Shown here in pieces: positions 12,150 to 22,312 of a stretch of DNA of 64,000 nt; positions within the stretch are counted from its first letter, which is position 1; every line of letters begins with the position of its first letter. The position numbers and the translations under genes are program-made. The notes below the pieces were generated by a model. That model saw only the letters and a program-made list of their open reading frames with translations, was not told the origin of the DNA and did not search any database. Source of the DNA: Cricetomys ansorgei (taxonomy: Eukaryota; Chordata; Mammalia; Rodentia; Nesomyidae); the NCBI GenBank assembly GCA_026225945.1, contig JAMJFZ010004031.1:763501-827500 (forward strand), read 5' to 3'.

Positions 12150-12187
12150 TTGTGTGTGTGTTTGTGTGTTTGTGTGTGTGGGGGGGT
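12150..12187. repeat. (GT)n with terminal G7 run near LINE-1 ORF1/ORF2 junction
   Basis: GTGTGT/TTGTGTG repeats end in seven consecutive G residues. On the sense strand of the LINE-1 this is a C7(AC)n tract lying near the boundary between ORF1 and ORF2, probably expanded after insertion. Confidence 0.75.
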
Positions 12188-12189
12188 TG

Positions 12190-13450
12190 TCTCCCTTCTT
12201 TTGATTTTGATGGAGTGAGGTTATGTATTTCCTATGTTTTCATGGATGCAGTTAATCTCCCCTGGTTTGAGTTTTCCTTTTAGTACCTTCTGTAGAGCTG
12301 GATTTGTAGGTGTTGTTGGAACTTGGATTTGCTGTTGGATATTATGTTTTTTCCATCTATGGTAATTGCTGAATATAATAGTCTAGGTTACCATCTGTGA
12401 ACTCCTAGAGTCTGCAGCATACCTGTCCATGCCCTTCTGGCTTTTGGAGTCTCCATTGAGAAGTCAGATGCAATTCTAATAGGTTTGCCTTTATATGTCA
12501 CTTGCTCTTTTTCTCCTGTGGCTTTTAGTATTCCTTCTTTGTTCTGTGTGTTTAGTGTTTTGATTATTATGTGTCAAGGAACTTTTTTCTGATCCAGTTT
12601 ATTTGTTGTTCTGTATACTTCTTGTACCTTAATATGGACCTCCTTCTTTAGGTTTAGAAAATTTTCTTCTATGATTTTGTTGAAAATATTTTCTGGGGTT
12701 TTGAGGTGTTATTCTTCTTCCTCTAGTCCTATTATTTTTAGGTTTAGTCTTTTCATAGTCTCCAAGATTTCTTGGATGTTTTATGTCAGGAAATTTTTAG
12801 ATTTTTTTCATTTTCTTTTACTGATGTATCTATTTCTCTATAGTATCTTCAACTCCTGATATTCTCTGAGATTCTCTCTTCCATCTCTTTTATTCTGATG
12901 CTGTAGTTTGCCTCTGTAGTTCCTGATCACTTTTCTAGGTTTTTCATTTCCAAAATGTCCTCTGTTTGTCTTTTCTTTGTGGCTTTTATTTCTATTTTCA
13001 GGTCTTGAACAGTGTTGTTTGTCTCTTTTAATTGTTTGCTTTTTTCCCTTGGCTTTCTTTAAGGGATTTATTTATTTCTTCTAGTTATTTGTATTTCTCT
13101 GGGTTTCTTTAATGAATTTACTCAAATTTCTCCCATTGTATGCTCTTTTGTTTCCATTTGTTTCTTTGAGGGATTTATTCATTTCTCCTTTATGAACCTC
13201 TATTATCTTCATAAAATTGGCTTTGAGATCTTTTTCTTCTGCTTCTGCTGTGTTGGGTGTTCAGGGCTTGTTGTAGTAGGATAGCTGGGATTTGGTGGTG
13301 ACACATTGCCCTTGTTGCTGTTGGTTATGTTCTTCCACTGGCATTTAAGCATCTTGGTTTGGGGTGATTGTAGGTTTAGGTACCTAATTCCTAGGTTTTT
13401 CTTTACTGAATGAGTGTGTTGTTCTTTGATTTTTTTTCTTTGTTTCCTCT
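12190..13450 (-). pseudogene. LINE-1 ORF1 (RNA-binding chaperone) pseudogene
   Basis: ORF1p coats LINE-1 RNA as a coiled-coil trimer. Complement-strand readings show the C-terminal domain wording (KEGILKATGEKEQ, PIRIASDFSMETPKA in degenerate form at about 12440-12540), the RRM-region block around 12650-12790 with LEEEE and NIFNKIIEEN, and the N-terminal EEKDLKANFMKIIEVHKGEMN at about 13190-13240. Multiple stops (for example near 13260) and frame breaks make it non-functional. Confidence 0.85.
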
Positions 13451-13850
13451 CTTGTCTTCTGTTATTTGTGGAGTCTTGTCAAGCTGGGTGTCTCCACCGG
13501 AGTTTGGGTATAGATCTTTGTTGGCTTAATGGCCTCTAGTTCAGCAGCAACTCCATGACTTGGTTATGGGTTAAGACTTGGCTACTGTTCTTCCAGCCAT
13601 CTGTCCTGGCCTGTGCTGTTCTTCTGGCTGGTTGGCCTGGTTTATGATATTTCTTCCAATAGAGTGGGCTCTGATGGTGCTGGGTGCTGGTTCTTCCACT
13701 GGCTTGGGTTGTAATAGTGCTGGCCACAGGTCTTGTGGTCTGAGGTGGCACTGCTGGAGGAGAATGGGGAAGGGCTGCATAGTAGTGGTTTATGGGAACA
13801 ATACCAAGTGTTCTGCAGGCGGGGTGCTTACCTGGTTTGTCTGCTGTCTT
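13450..13850 (-). mobile_element. LINE-1 5' UTR remnant
   Basis: The TGG/CTG-rich sequence upstream of ORF1 (on the minus strand) is the GC-richest part of the element and gives chance overlapping frames on both strands (13536-13751 minus, 13578-13970 plus). Its presence shows the insertion was near full length at the 5' end. No tandem promoter monomers are visible. Confidence 0.7.
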
Positions 13851-14044
13851 AGCATGCCTCTCACTGTTCTTCCAGGAGCCATAAATTCAACTCCCAGCAA
13901 CTACATGGTGTTTACAGACATCTGTAATTTTAGTTCTAAGAAATCTCAAGTTCATCTCTGGACTCAGTAGGCACTTAGCATACATGAGTTATACAGGCAT
14001 AGTTGAAGGTAAAACACTCATATGCATATGAAATAAAAAAATAT
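13851..14044 (+). mobile_element. 3' part of the B2-type SINE split by the LINE-1
   Basis: 'cactgttcttccaggagccataaattcaa', 'ctcccagcaactacatggtgtt' and 'acagacatctgtaatttta' follow B2 order in the sense direction, ending in an A-rich aaataaaaaaata tail. Together with the head at 6303-6322 this reconstitutes one SINE. The joins read cagc (left) and cttagcatgcc (right), a degenerate likely target duplication. Confidence 0.78.
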
Positions 14045-14650
14045 TAGAACAAATTGAAACTAGTAATTTTAATTATTCCTCATTTGAAGATAATTGATTA
14101 TACAAAGCTCTAAAACATAATCTTGAAATATGTAGTTTATTTTTCACTCTCCATATGCATTGTCCTTAAAGTTAACTAATTATTCAGTTAGCATCTCATT
14201 GAAAACTACATCCAGAAAATTTATTAGTAGTGTCGAATCTTTATTTTCCTGTCTTTGGGTCAGCAAAAAGTGTCAGTATTTATATATTTTATATTATTTA
14301 CTTTATATTACTACATTTATTTATTTATGTATTGAGATAAGACCCAATTATGTAATATAACTCTGACTGGCCTACTAGATGAGATTGATTTTGAAATCTA
14401 TATCTACATTTTATATACCAAGACATTTCTGTATAAAGATAAGTTATGAAATTCTAATTATACCTTATCTAATACTACTATTAACATTTTAATTATGCAT
14501 ATTATTTCTTCTGATTAAATTGGTTGTTTACTTGTTTTATATGTATCACACTTTGGAATAGTGATACTAAAATATCATGTGTGTTTCTAATATATTTGAA
14601 AGTATTAGCGCTACATCCACAGAAAGAGAAAAAGCTTCACTCAGAATATT
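14045..14650. other. unique AT-rich DNA
   Basis: No repeats or genes recognised. The 66-codon frame at 14160-14360 is AT-driven. Confidence 0.45.
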
Positions 14651-14656
14651 AATTTC

Positions 14657-15716
14657 TGTAAAAGAATAGGCCTGTGAAAGCTAAGGAGGGTCTATATTTC
14701 AGGGATCTCTATGGAATCACATTCAGAGGCCTGTGTGGTCTGGATGGAATATAGAAACAATGTTAAGAATGTTGGTACATACCTTTAACCCCAGTATTCA
14801 GAAGGCAGTGGTAGTACATGCCTTTAATCCCTAAACGAAAAGAGAATGTGGAAGCAGACAAAGGAAGAACTCAGAGTCAGTGTCATACAAGAAGTGACTT
14901 CTGAGATGAGTCAGTGAAGGACAGGCAAAGTGACAAATCAGAAGAATTAGCAGAATGAGTTAGTGTGAGGTCACACTCAACTCTCATGATAGAAAGGCAG
15001 ACAGACTTTCAGCTCAGAGCAGGAGTCAGTTACAGCAGGAAGTATGAGGTCAGCAATCTGAAAAGGGCACATGAGTGACAAGACATAGTGACAGTGAAGT
15101 GGTCTGACTGAGGATAAGGCAGAGAATAACTGAGGCATTAGGGAGCAGTGAGTTACAGAAGCACGCAAGATGGGGGAGACACACAGCGACACAAGAAGCA
15201 GAGTTTGGCAGAAGTCAATATCAGACATGAAGAGTGAGTTAGTTTAAAACTGAGCAGAGCAGTTCAGTCTGAGGCAGTCAGAGAATCAACCAGAGTAAGT
15301 GGGAATCAGAAAAGTTGTGTCAGAAAGAGGGAGCTGGCTCAGAAGATCAGTTTGAACTAGCAGCTTAGAGGAGAGTTTGGGCCAGAACAAGCAGTATGTT
15401 GAACCAGAAGAGTCAGAGTTTAGAAAGAGATAGTCAGAGTGGCTCAGTAAGCAATAAGTCTCGAAGGTTGATTAGATTGTACAGTGGCTTAAATATTGTA
15501 GATTCTATGGATACAGAAGACTTGCAGTTCTAGGGTTAAAATTCGATTGTATGATGGCTAAGGCTGAAGCCTTCCAGTTCTGGGTTTAGGAATAGATTAT
15601 ACAGAGGCCAAAACATATCAGGGCTCCAGGACGAGCACCAGTGATTTAATTAGGAAAAAGGAATAAATTGCCTTTACCCTGAATCAACATCTACATCTCC
15701 TGAATCTATGGTTACA
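14657..15716 (+). mobile_element. solo LTR (ERVK-like), copy 2, with perfect 6-bp TSD
   Basis: Begins TGTAAAAGAATAGGCCTG and ends ATGGTTACA, with identical AATTTC on both sides (14651-14656 and 15717-15722). The length is 1060 bp. It holds two B1-head-like subrepeats near 14775-14830, an AG-rich central part, 3' subrepeats around 'aggctgaagccttccagttc', and AATAAA at 15662-15667. TG...CA ends, a 6-bp duplication and a near-terminal polyadenylation signal define a solo LTR of an ERVK-type retrovirus-like element. No pol or env sequence flanks it. Confidence 0.9.
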
Positions 15717-15722
15717 AATTTC

Positions 15723-16765
15723 CCACGTGACAGTGTGCAAGTATAAATTGGCTCCTACTTTTTGCTATAGGATCTTGTCCATCAATACTCATACTGGCAG
15801 AGGTACTATAACTCATGGCAGGGTGGCTAGTACTTTGACAATCTTTCTCTAAATTGGAGTGTAGACAACGCTGATTTAGGAACAATTTGTGAATAGTTTA
15901 GAATTTGTGGGTCTTTGGTTTCACTAAGAATAGTCAACTGAACTGCCCACCATGGTAGCAGCTATAGGCTGTGTAATACATAAGCAAATTTCCATTCATT
16001 TTAAGACATTCAAATACAATTTTATTAATAGAAAATTACATTTGAATATTATAAATTCTTAAATATCACAAAATAAGGTCTTTTGCCTAAATTTTTGCCT
16101 ATATAAAATAGCTCATAGCTTGTGTCCCTTAGGAAGCCCAGTAGTTCCTACTCAAAAAATCCTTACATATCAGTTATTACTTGAAAGAAAAATTTAACTT
16201 ATGTTAAATTTAATACTCTTCTCTCACACTGTTTTTAGGCTTCCATATTCCTACCCTCCTGGACCTTATTTGTATGACAATCTTTTTATTTCCTGTAGAA
16301 CACTGAAGTAATTTATTTATCTTCATACTTGGAAATTTTTAACCTTGGACTATGACTTATTAGTCATATTAATGAAGGAAAATTCCAAACTCTCTAACAT
16401 CAAGCTTAAAGTAGTGGCTGAGGAACAGGGCTACACAGGTGGGAGAGTTAGTGATTCAGCATTTAAGAGATGAAATTATCCAGAGAGTTGGTAAGAATCT
16501 GGCAAAATAATATATTTTTAAGTTTATGCTAGATGATTAGGTCCACAGCATATATTCCCTATTGCTGAATTTCTACTTGTTCATGTGGAAATTGAATTAG
16601 TATCATGAGTTACCTAAGTTTGTATAGTTTCTTCTATTTAATGAGTCATAAAATGGGTTAGATGATGGAAATCTGATTTATAGATTCATGTATTGAAAGC
16701 ACATGAGAAAAAGAATATCAAGATGTTATACAAAAGAACAATACATTATCGTATTTATTATTTTG
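15723..16765. other. unique DNA, no gene seen
   Basis: Nothing recognisable. The part at about 15760-15970 is slightly less AT-rich and could be an unrecognised old repeat. Confidence 0.4.
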
Positions 16766-16767
16766 AT

Positions 16768-16945
16768 TTGTGTGAGTATGAAGTCTGTGTGTGTGACTCA
16801 CATGCTACTTTTCACTTGTGGAGGTCAGAGGACAACTTTCAGATTTTGTTTTCACCTTCGTCTGTTGGTCTGGTGATTATACTCAGGTTTCAAGTCTAAC
16901 AAGGCATGTACTTTTATCAATGAAGACATCTCACCAGACCTCAAA
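16768..16945 (-). mobile_element. B4/RSINE-type SINE fragment, antisense
   Basis: 'gtgtgtgtgactcacatg', 'tggaggtcagaggacaacttt', 'tgattatactcaggtttcaagtc' and 'tcaatgaagacatctcaccagacc' follow the reverse complement of the B4 3' half into its tRNA-like head. Strongly diverged. Confidence 0.65.
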
Positions 16946-19440
16946 CAATACATTTAATGGCAAAGAAATCAACAAACATTTCAATCGATGATACAGTGCT
17001 TACCCATCCGTTTATTGGGTTTGGAATCTGGTTGGAGGAAAAATTCACAGATAAAAGTGCTGTGCACTTGGGATGAGTCTATTCATCAGCCTGAGAAACT
17101 TCAGAAAAAGTCTGTAATTGTGATTCTGTGACTAAGCCTCTGTGCATGAAGACATCAGAGTAAGAATGCCATTCCATCTCACCTCTGCTCTAAACTGTGT
17201 TCCAGATTTCATGACCACAACAGTACTGTTCTATTAGAGGTCTTGCATGTTCAGTCACTTACCCTATGCTCCAACATTCCTGTCATTTCGATAATGTATT
17301 TCTCACTGGTTCCTCTTATGTATGTGGTGTTATGACTCTAGATACCTAATATAAGTTCCCCATAAGAATCCTCCAATATTTTTCACTGGGCTTACTGAAA
17401 CTGTTATTCTCATGTTTAATATGCATGTAGAATATCAAACCATTCAAAGGAAACCTAGACATCAATGAACCTCAAATTTCCTCATTAGGAAAAGTACAGA
17501 AGGGTAAATCTCTCTATTACTATATCCTTTGTGATTAAGTGATAAAATTACCTTCTTCTTTGCACTAAAAAGTACTCTGGAATAAGTTTTGCTTATTTTA
17601 TGTGAAAAGAATTCTATTTTGCTTTATTGCATTCTTGACATGGATTCCTAGACAACTGAATTTATTTCCTATTGACATTAATACTTAAACTTTTTCAGTG
17701 CTTCCACTGCTTCAGGCCAGTTATGTTGTTAAATGGCATGCAGAAATCTCTCTCTCTCTCTCTTGTACATAGAATACATGGATAGCTTTGATTCAAAGTC
17801 ACAGTACAGAACATCCATTTAAATTTGAGGTTTGGATAATAACAATAGTAATAATACTTTTTTCAATATCGGTATCTGAATCCTCACCTTCCACTTGACT
17901 AAATTGTTGTTTATAATACATATAAAAAATGATCCCCAAGTTACTAACTAAAAGTTCCTATGCTAATATAGGTATTTCTTTTATTCCATAATTATTATCA
18001 TAGTCATGGAACACCATATACTTATTATAGTAAATTTATCAGTGCTTATTTCCTTTATTTAACATTGAATTCCTGAGAAATAATTCTGCATCATATCTTA
18101 TTTATTAATTCCTTTTGTAGTCCTAGTACCTTGTACACGTCTGTCAGGTTAGAAATTGTTCATTACTACTGAATAAAACATCAACTTCTTGGTATCTCCT
18201 AGGCAGAAATGTAATTCAATCTAAGCAAGATACTTTTCAAACACAATGTTTCATAACTCAAAGGTTTATTAATATTCGTGTGAACTTTTTTATAGTTTTA
18301 GTTCTATTTATGTCAAACATCTCTTCTATATTCAGCCATTAAGCTTGCATTGTATAAACATTTTAGGTATTTACATAAGATATAAGGGTAAATCAATGTC
18401 ACTTGAACTGTCTATAAAAATGAATTCAGGGAAGATTTCTTTACTACTCACTGGCCCACTGTTAGATGAGCTGACACCAGAAAATGAGATGCAAAATTTG
18501 AATACTGTGGCACTTATCATTAATCTTGGAACTGAGTAAACTTCATTCAGCTCAACTTCACAAATACCTAGTTGGTGAATTCTTTCACATAGAACTTTCA
18601 GAGTGGGTGAGATAATTTTTCATGTGAGGCACATGTAAATACTAAATTAACTCACATCTTATTAAATGTCTATTTTTCTTTTGAAGAAGTAAAGGAAACC
18701 AATATCATGTTTCCCAAAATCTGTATCAAATATTAATATTCTTAAGGACTAAATGCAATTTTATAAGTACACATAGATGCTATGCTACTAACCATGCATA
18801 ATGTCAAACGAATATAAATCATAATAAAACACACATGTATTAGTTATTATGAACAAGTTTAGAGAAATCAGACTGTGTTGTCCAATAACAGTTGAAAGAA
18901 TTTTATATTAAATATATGGTATATCCAAATAGAATGTGTATCAATAACATAACAGGGAGTTGATTGTTCCGAATTTCACTTCGATGTGGTAAAGAGTTGC
19001 TTCCATAGTTATTCAAATCGCCACTGTTTACTTCTGTCCAGAGCCATGCAGAGCACTGCTGGATTTGTACATACAAAAGGAAATGTCTTTCTTGGGAGGC
19101 TCGCTCACCCCTATTTACTCACTTGATCTTCTTCATTCAACACAGATGTACAATGAAGTCATTAAGGATGCTTATGTGTTTTACCAGAATAAAAAGCCTA
19201 TAGTATACACCATTTGATCATTTGCGATCAAATGAATTCACTGATCATTCCTCTCTCCTTCTAGTAGTTAAGGTTGAAAACATTATTTGCATAAAATAAT
19301 GACATTTTCTCTTAAATATATCTTTTGTTTTCTTTTTACTTTTAAGTGCCACAATTTAAAATGTGTTGGCCAAGGCAGTTTTGAAATACATATCAGTTTC
19401 AAATGTGCTGAATATTAAAAATTTTAATATTTTTTAACAT
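16946..19440. other. unique AT-rich DNA
   Basis: No coding exon or known repeat is recognised except a short (CT)n at about 17743-17763. Frames such as 18345-18539 show no family resemblance. Confidence 0.45.
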
Positions 19441-19442
19441 TT

Positions 19443-19516
19443 AAAATTAATAAAAATTTAATAAAATTTAAAATTAATAAAAATTTAATAAAATTTAAAA
19501 TTAATAAAAATAATTT
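19443..19516. repeat. 27-bp tandem repeat, about 2.7 copies
   Basis: The unit beginning AAAATTAATAAAAATTTAAT repeats at 19443, 19470 and partially at 19497 with essentially no divergence. It is almost pure A/T and probably arose by recent slippage. Confidence 0.88.
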
Positions 19517-19895
19517 AAAGCTTTGATACTTTGATAGTCAGTAGTACTAGTTTATTTCAAACTAACTAATGAGGAGATGGTGACTCTAAAGTATTCACCA
19601 TGCTTTTCTTCCAGCACCTTCTTACTTGAAAGCATAGGAAAATAGACTAAAGCTCAAAAGACTCATAGCACTGAAAACATGGAATGGTAGAAAATATAAC
19701 ATCAAATCCAACAGTAACTTTAAAGCCATTATAGTTGATCTCAGAGAAGCTTAACTAAGGTTTTTCAAATTATAGATTTGTATAATGAAAAGAAAACCTG
19801 AAAATGACTGTTAATATCTTTATTTGTTCATTGAAATTTGTGCTTCCCACCCATAGTTCAATTAGTTTTAGCTATCTCTTTGTACCTTTTGGCAG

Positions 19896-20101
19896 TACCA
19901 CTGACTCAATCAATCAGCAGTCCTTCCAAAGGCAGTGCTTTTGAGATGAGCACCACAATCCTCGTTAGATATGCCACCCTTATGGGTCCCCTTCAGCTCC
20001 AATTTGAGAAATCCAGACAACCTGTGAACATTCTTTGCATTCAAGAGATTGAGATGGACCAAAATGACCTCATCTTGAGAAAGACAATAAGCAATAATCA
20101 G
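19896..20101 (+). other. unassigned open segment with splice-site-like borders
   Basis: A pyrimidine-rich run followed by AG ends at 19895 and CAG|GTAATA sits at 20099-20107, bounding 206 bp that are open in one + frame and noticeably GC-richer than the flanks. The same interval is open on the minus strand (19910-20116), so openness alone is weak evidence. The predicted + peptide around residues 35-90 of the 19838-20131 frame matches nothing I know. Possibilities are a non-coding RNA exon, an old retroposed fragment or chance. Confidence 0.2.
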
Positions 20102-20261
20102 GTAATAACGATACATAAAGTTATCCCATAAAGCAATACCAATACTACCCTCGACCTATACATAAAATGTGAAAGACTAGTCTTTTAAAATCATGCTTCA
20201 GTCTTTAGTAATTGTACATCATAGTTCTAGGATGTGCATTCATGTCTAAATTTAGAAGCGA

Positions 20262-20460
20262 GTCTCAAATAATAACAATAATATTATACACTTAATAGCA
20301 TTATGAGTTAATATGACAAGCACTGCACTGGATTTTAAAACTGTCATCTTGTTATGTCCTCCCTATAATTGCATGTACGATGATTGTGATTTCCACTGTT
20401 TCAGTTAGAACAGAGACTGACACTTTTAAATTATAGAGCTGATTTAGCATCTCTACTATT
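20262..20460 (-). mobile_element. MIR-like SINE, antisense, ancient
   Basis: The order 'aataataacaataat', 'acaagcactgcactgga', 'gtcatcttgttatgtcctcc', 'atttccactgtttcag' follows the reverse complement of MIR, with heavy divergence as expected for this eutherian-wide family. Confidence 0.5.
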
Positions 20461-20751
20461 GGCACTCTGGGAAAATTGATTCAAACTGGTTGTGGAAATC
20501 TTTAGTTTGAAATAATGCTGTATTTTGGAAGGAAAGGGGAATAATTATATAACAAAGCTCATTAAACTCTGTATGTTGCATTATTTCTGTATGTTTTTAT
20601 TAAAAATTTTAATTGGAATACATTCATTCTACACAAGGAGGGTTTGATTTTTTTTTAAGTATCTGATATATTTGATGATGTTCATCTCTGGTGATGTTCT
20701 TTCAGTCCCTTCACAATAGTTTCCTTCCTTCCCCCAATCTTTCTTTGTTTA

Positions 20752-20815
20752 TAATATATATATATATGTATATACATATATATACATATAAAATCATACA
20801 TATATATGATTTTAT
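20752..20815. repeat. (TA/TACA)n microsatellite ending in a hairpin
   Basis: Alternating TA/TG/CA sequence contains an 11-bp inverted repeat: ATAAAATCATA at 20788-20798 and TATGATTTTAT at 20805-20815. Confidence 0.8.
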
Positions 20816-20829
20816 GTCTACATCCTGTC

Positions 20830-21125
20830 TAGGATCACATTTGTTGATGTCTGGCTTATATCTGTTACCATAATGACATCTAATTACATTCATTTTGCAG
20901 CAAATGGAATAATCTTATTTATCTTTATGGACAAATAAAACTCCATTGTGTATATTTACATATTCTTTATCAATTTATCTGTTGATGGACACCTAGACTG
21001 ATTCAATATCTTGGCTGCTGTGACTAGTGCTGCAATAAATATGGAAGTGCAAACATCTCTGTGGAGTCTAGATTTAGGGTTATTTTGGTAAATTCCCAGG
21101 GCTTGTTTCCTTGAGAACCTCCATA
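20830..21125 (-). mobile_element. ancient LINE-1 (L1M-type) ORF2 3' fragment, antisense
   Basis: The + strand reads as the complement of the ORF2 C-terminal region: 'taaaactccattgtgtatatttacatattctttatc', 'ctgttgatggacacctagactgattc', 'tgctgcaataaatatggaagtgcaaacatctct'. The wording is closer to old eutherian L1 than to the younger rodent element at 6.3-13.9 kb. Confidence 0.8.
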
Positions 21126-21129
21126 TTTT

Positions 21130-22245
21130 ACTTGTTTCCTTTATCTTAAAGTTGAGTTCACTTTTCTCTTTTGTTCATTCCATTGTTTTAATTTCTTATT
21201 TTGCACAGCTTGATGCAGCAGCCCAGTCAGTTCTCAACAGATAAAGTAGAGATAGCCAGAAAAATGATAGGTGTATATCTATAAGAGTAGAAATTTCTTC
21301 TGAGAGAAATACACTAAAATTTGTTAACTTACACTGAGATGGATCAGAAAAAAGCAAAGAAGACATCTACCTGTAAAAAAATAAAATAAACAAAAGAAGA
21401 GAATCACAGAGTTCATACATACTATTAGAATAATATAGAGGTGTTGTGGACATTTGTTATTTAGTTGTATATGGTACATGAAAATTGAAACGTTAAAATC
21501 AATACTGAAAACTAACCTTGAACAAGCGCATAAGTAACACTTTACTAAAGATATTGGATTGGTAGTTGAAATTTTCCAACCAATAGAATCCTAGGCAGAG
21601 ATGGCTATATTGCAGAAATCTATCAAACAAAATAGCAATGCTAATTCCACAGAAAGTATTAATAGAAAATAAAATAAGAAGGTACACTTCTGAACTTGTC
21701 TTATAAATCCTTAATAAAAATAACACTGATATGAAAAACAGAGGTAGCTTTACTAAGAAACAGTAACTTTCATCATAGATGTAGAAAAATAATTACATCA
21801 CTGACCTCTGTATCTCCTTCTCATCATCATCCACATCATATTTTCTTCTTCCTCAAGTTCATGCCCATCATCCTCCTTTTATACAAATGAGTCATTTCAA
21901 AATATAATTCATTATAGGATATTTTCTCAATTTTCAAAACTAAAATAATATAATATTAAAAAGTAAAATGATACTCTTAAATAAAAATAAGACAAGGTCA
22001 TCTTAATAGGTACAAACTTTTGCAAATTTTAGATTGCATATGTTATAAAAATATCTTCACCATATAATAGATGGTAACTCTGAGCACAATAAAGGAAATA
22101 TCATGAAAACCTCACAGCTCAGAATATACTAAGTTCTTGGAGATCAAGAATGTCTCCTTATACTTAGAAATAAGATAAGAATGTCAGTACTTGCCACTCT
22201 CTTTAGCATTTGTAATGGAGATTCTTGAAAATAAAATGATAAAAT
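21130..22245. other. unique AT-rich DNA
   Basis: No repeat or exon recognised; a CATCATC-rich patch lies at about 21820-21870. Confidence 0.4.
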
Positions 22246-22254
22246 TAAGTAAAA

Positions 22255-22312
22255 TTATTTATATATATGTATGTGTAACATATATGTATATATACATTTG
22301 TATGTATATAGA
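22255..22312. repeat. (TATG/TATA)n microsatellite
   Basis: Imperfect alternating TATATATGTATGTG and reverse motifs. It causes the repetitive YIYVCVTYMYIYICMYI stretch in an otherwise meaningless 85-codon frame (22191-22448). Confidence 0.8.

Larger units (their letters stand above)
6323..13850 (-). mobile_element. near full-length rodent LINE-1 (Lx-like), antisense, decayed
   Basis: Read on the minus strand the element runs 5' UTR (about 13850-13450), ORF1 (about 13450-12190), ORF2 (about 12130-7420) and 3' UTR (about 7420-6345), ending in an A-rich tail visible as attttatttattttatttt at about 6329-6347. All reading frames carry multiple stops and frameshifts, so it is non-mobile. Within ORF2 it is interrupted by an antisense B1 (10230-10382) and a solo LTR (10417-11402). 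The order of parts and the ORF1/ORF2 residues make the LINE-1 call secure. The Lx-like subfamily is inferred from the 3' UTR and ORF1 wording and is less sure. Confidence 0.93.

Noticed and set aside
13578..13970. 130-codon + frame as a membrane protein
   Set aside because: It is antisense LINE-1 5' UTR running into a B2 SINE; the hydrophobicity comes from T-rich antisense codons.
14657..15716. complete provirus
   Set aside because: A single LTR with one duplication on each side; no primer site, gag, pol or env between or beyond the copies.
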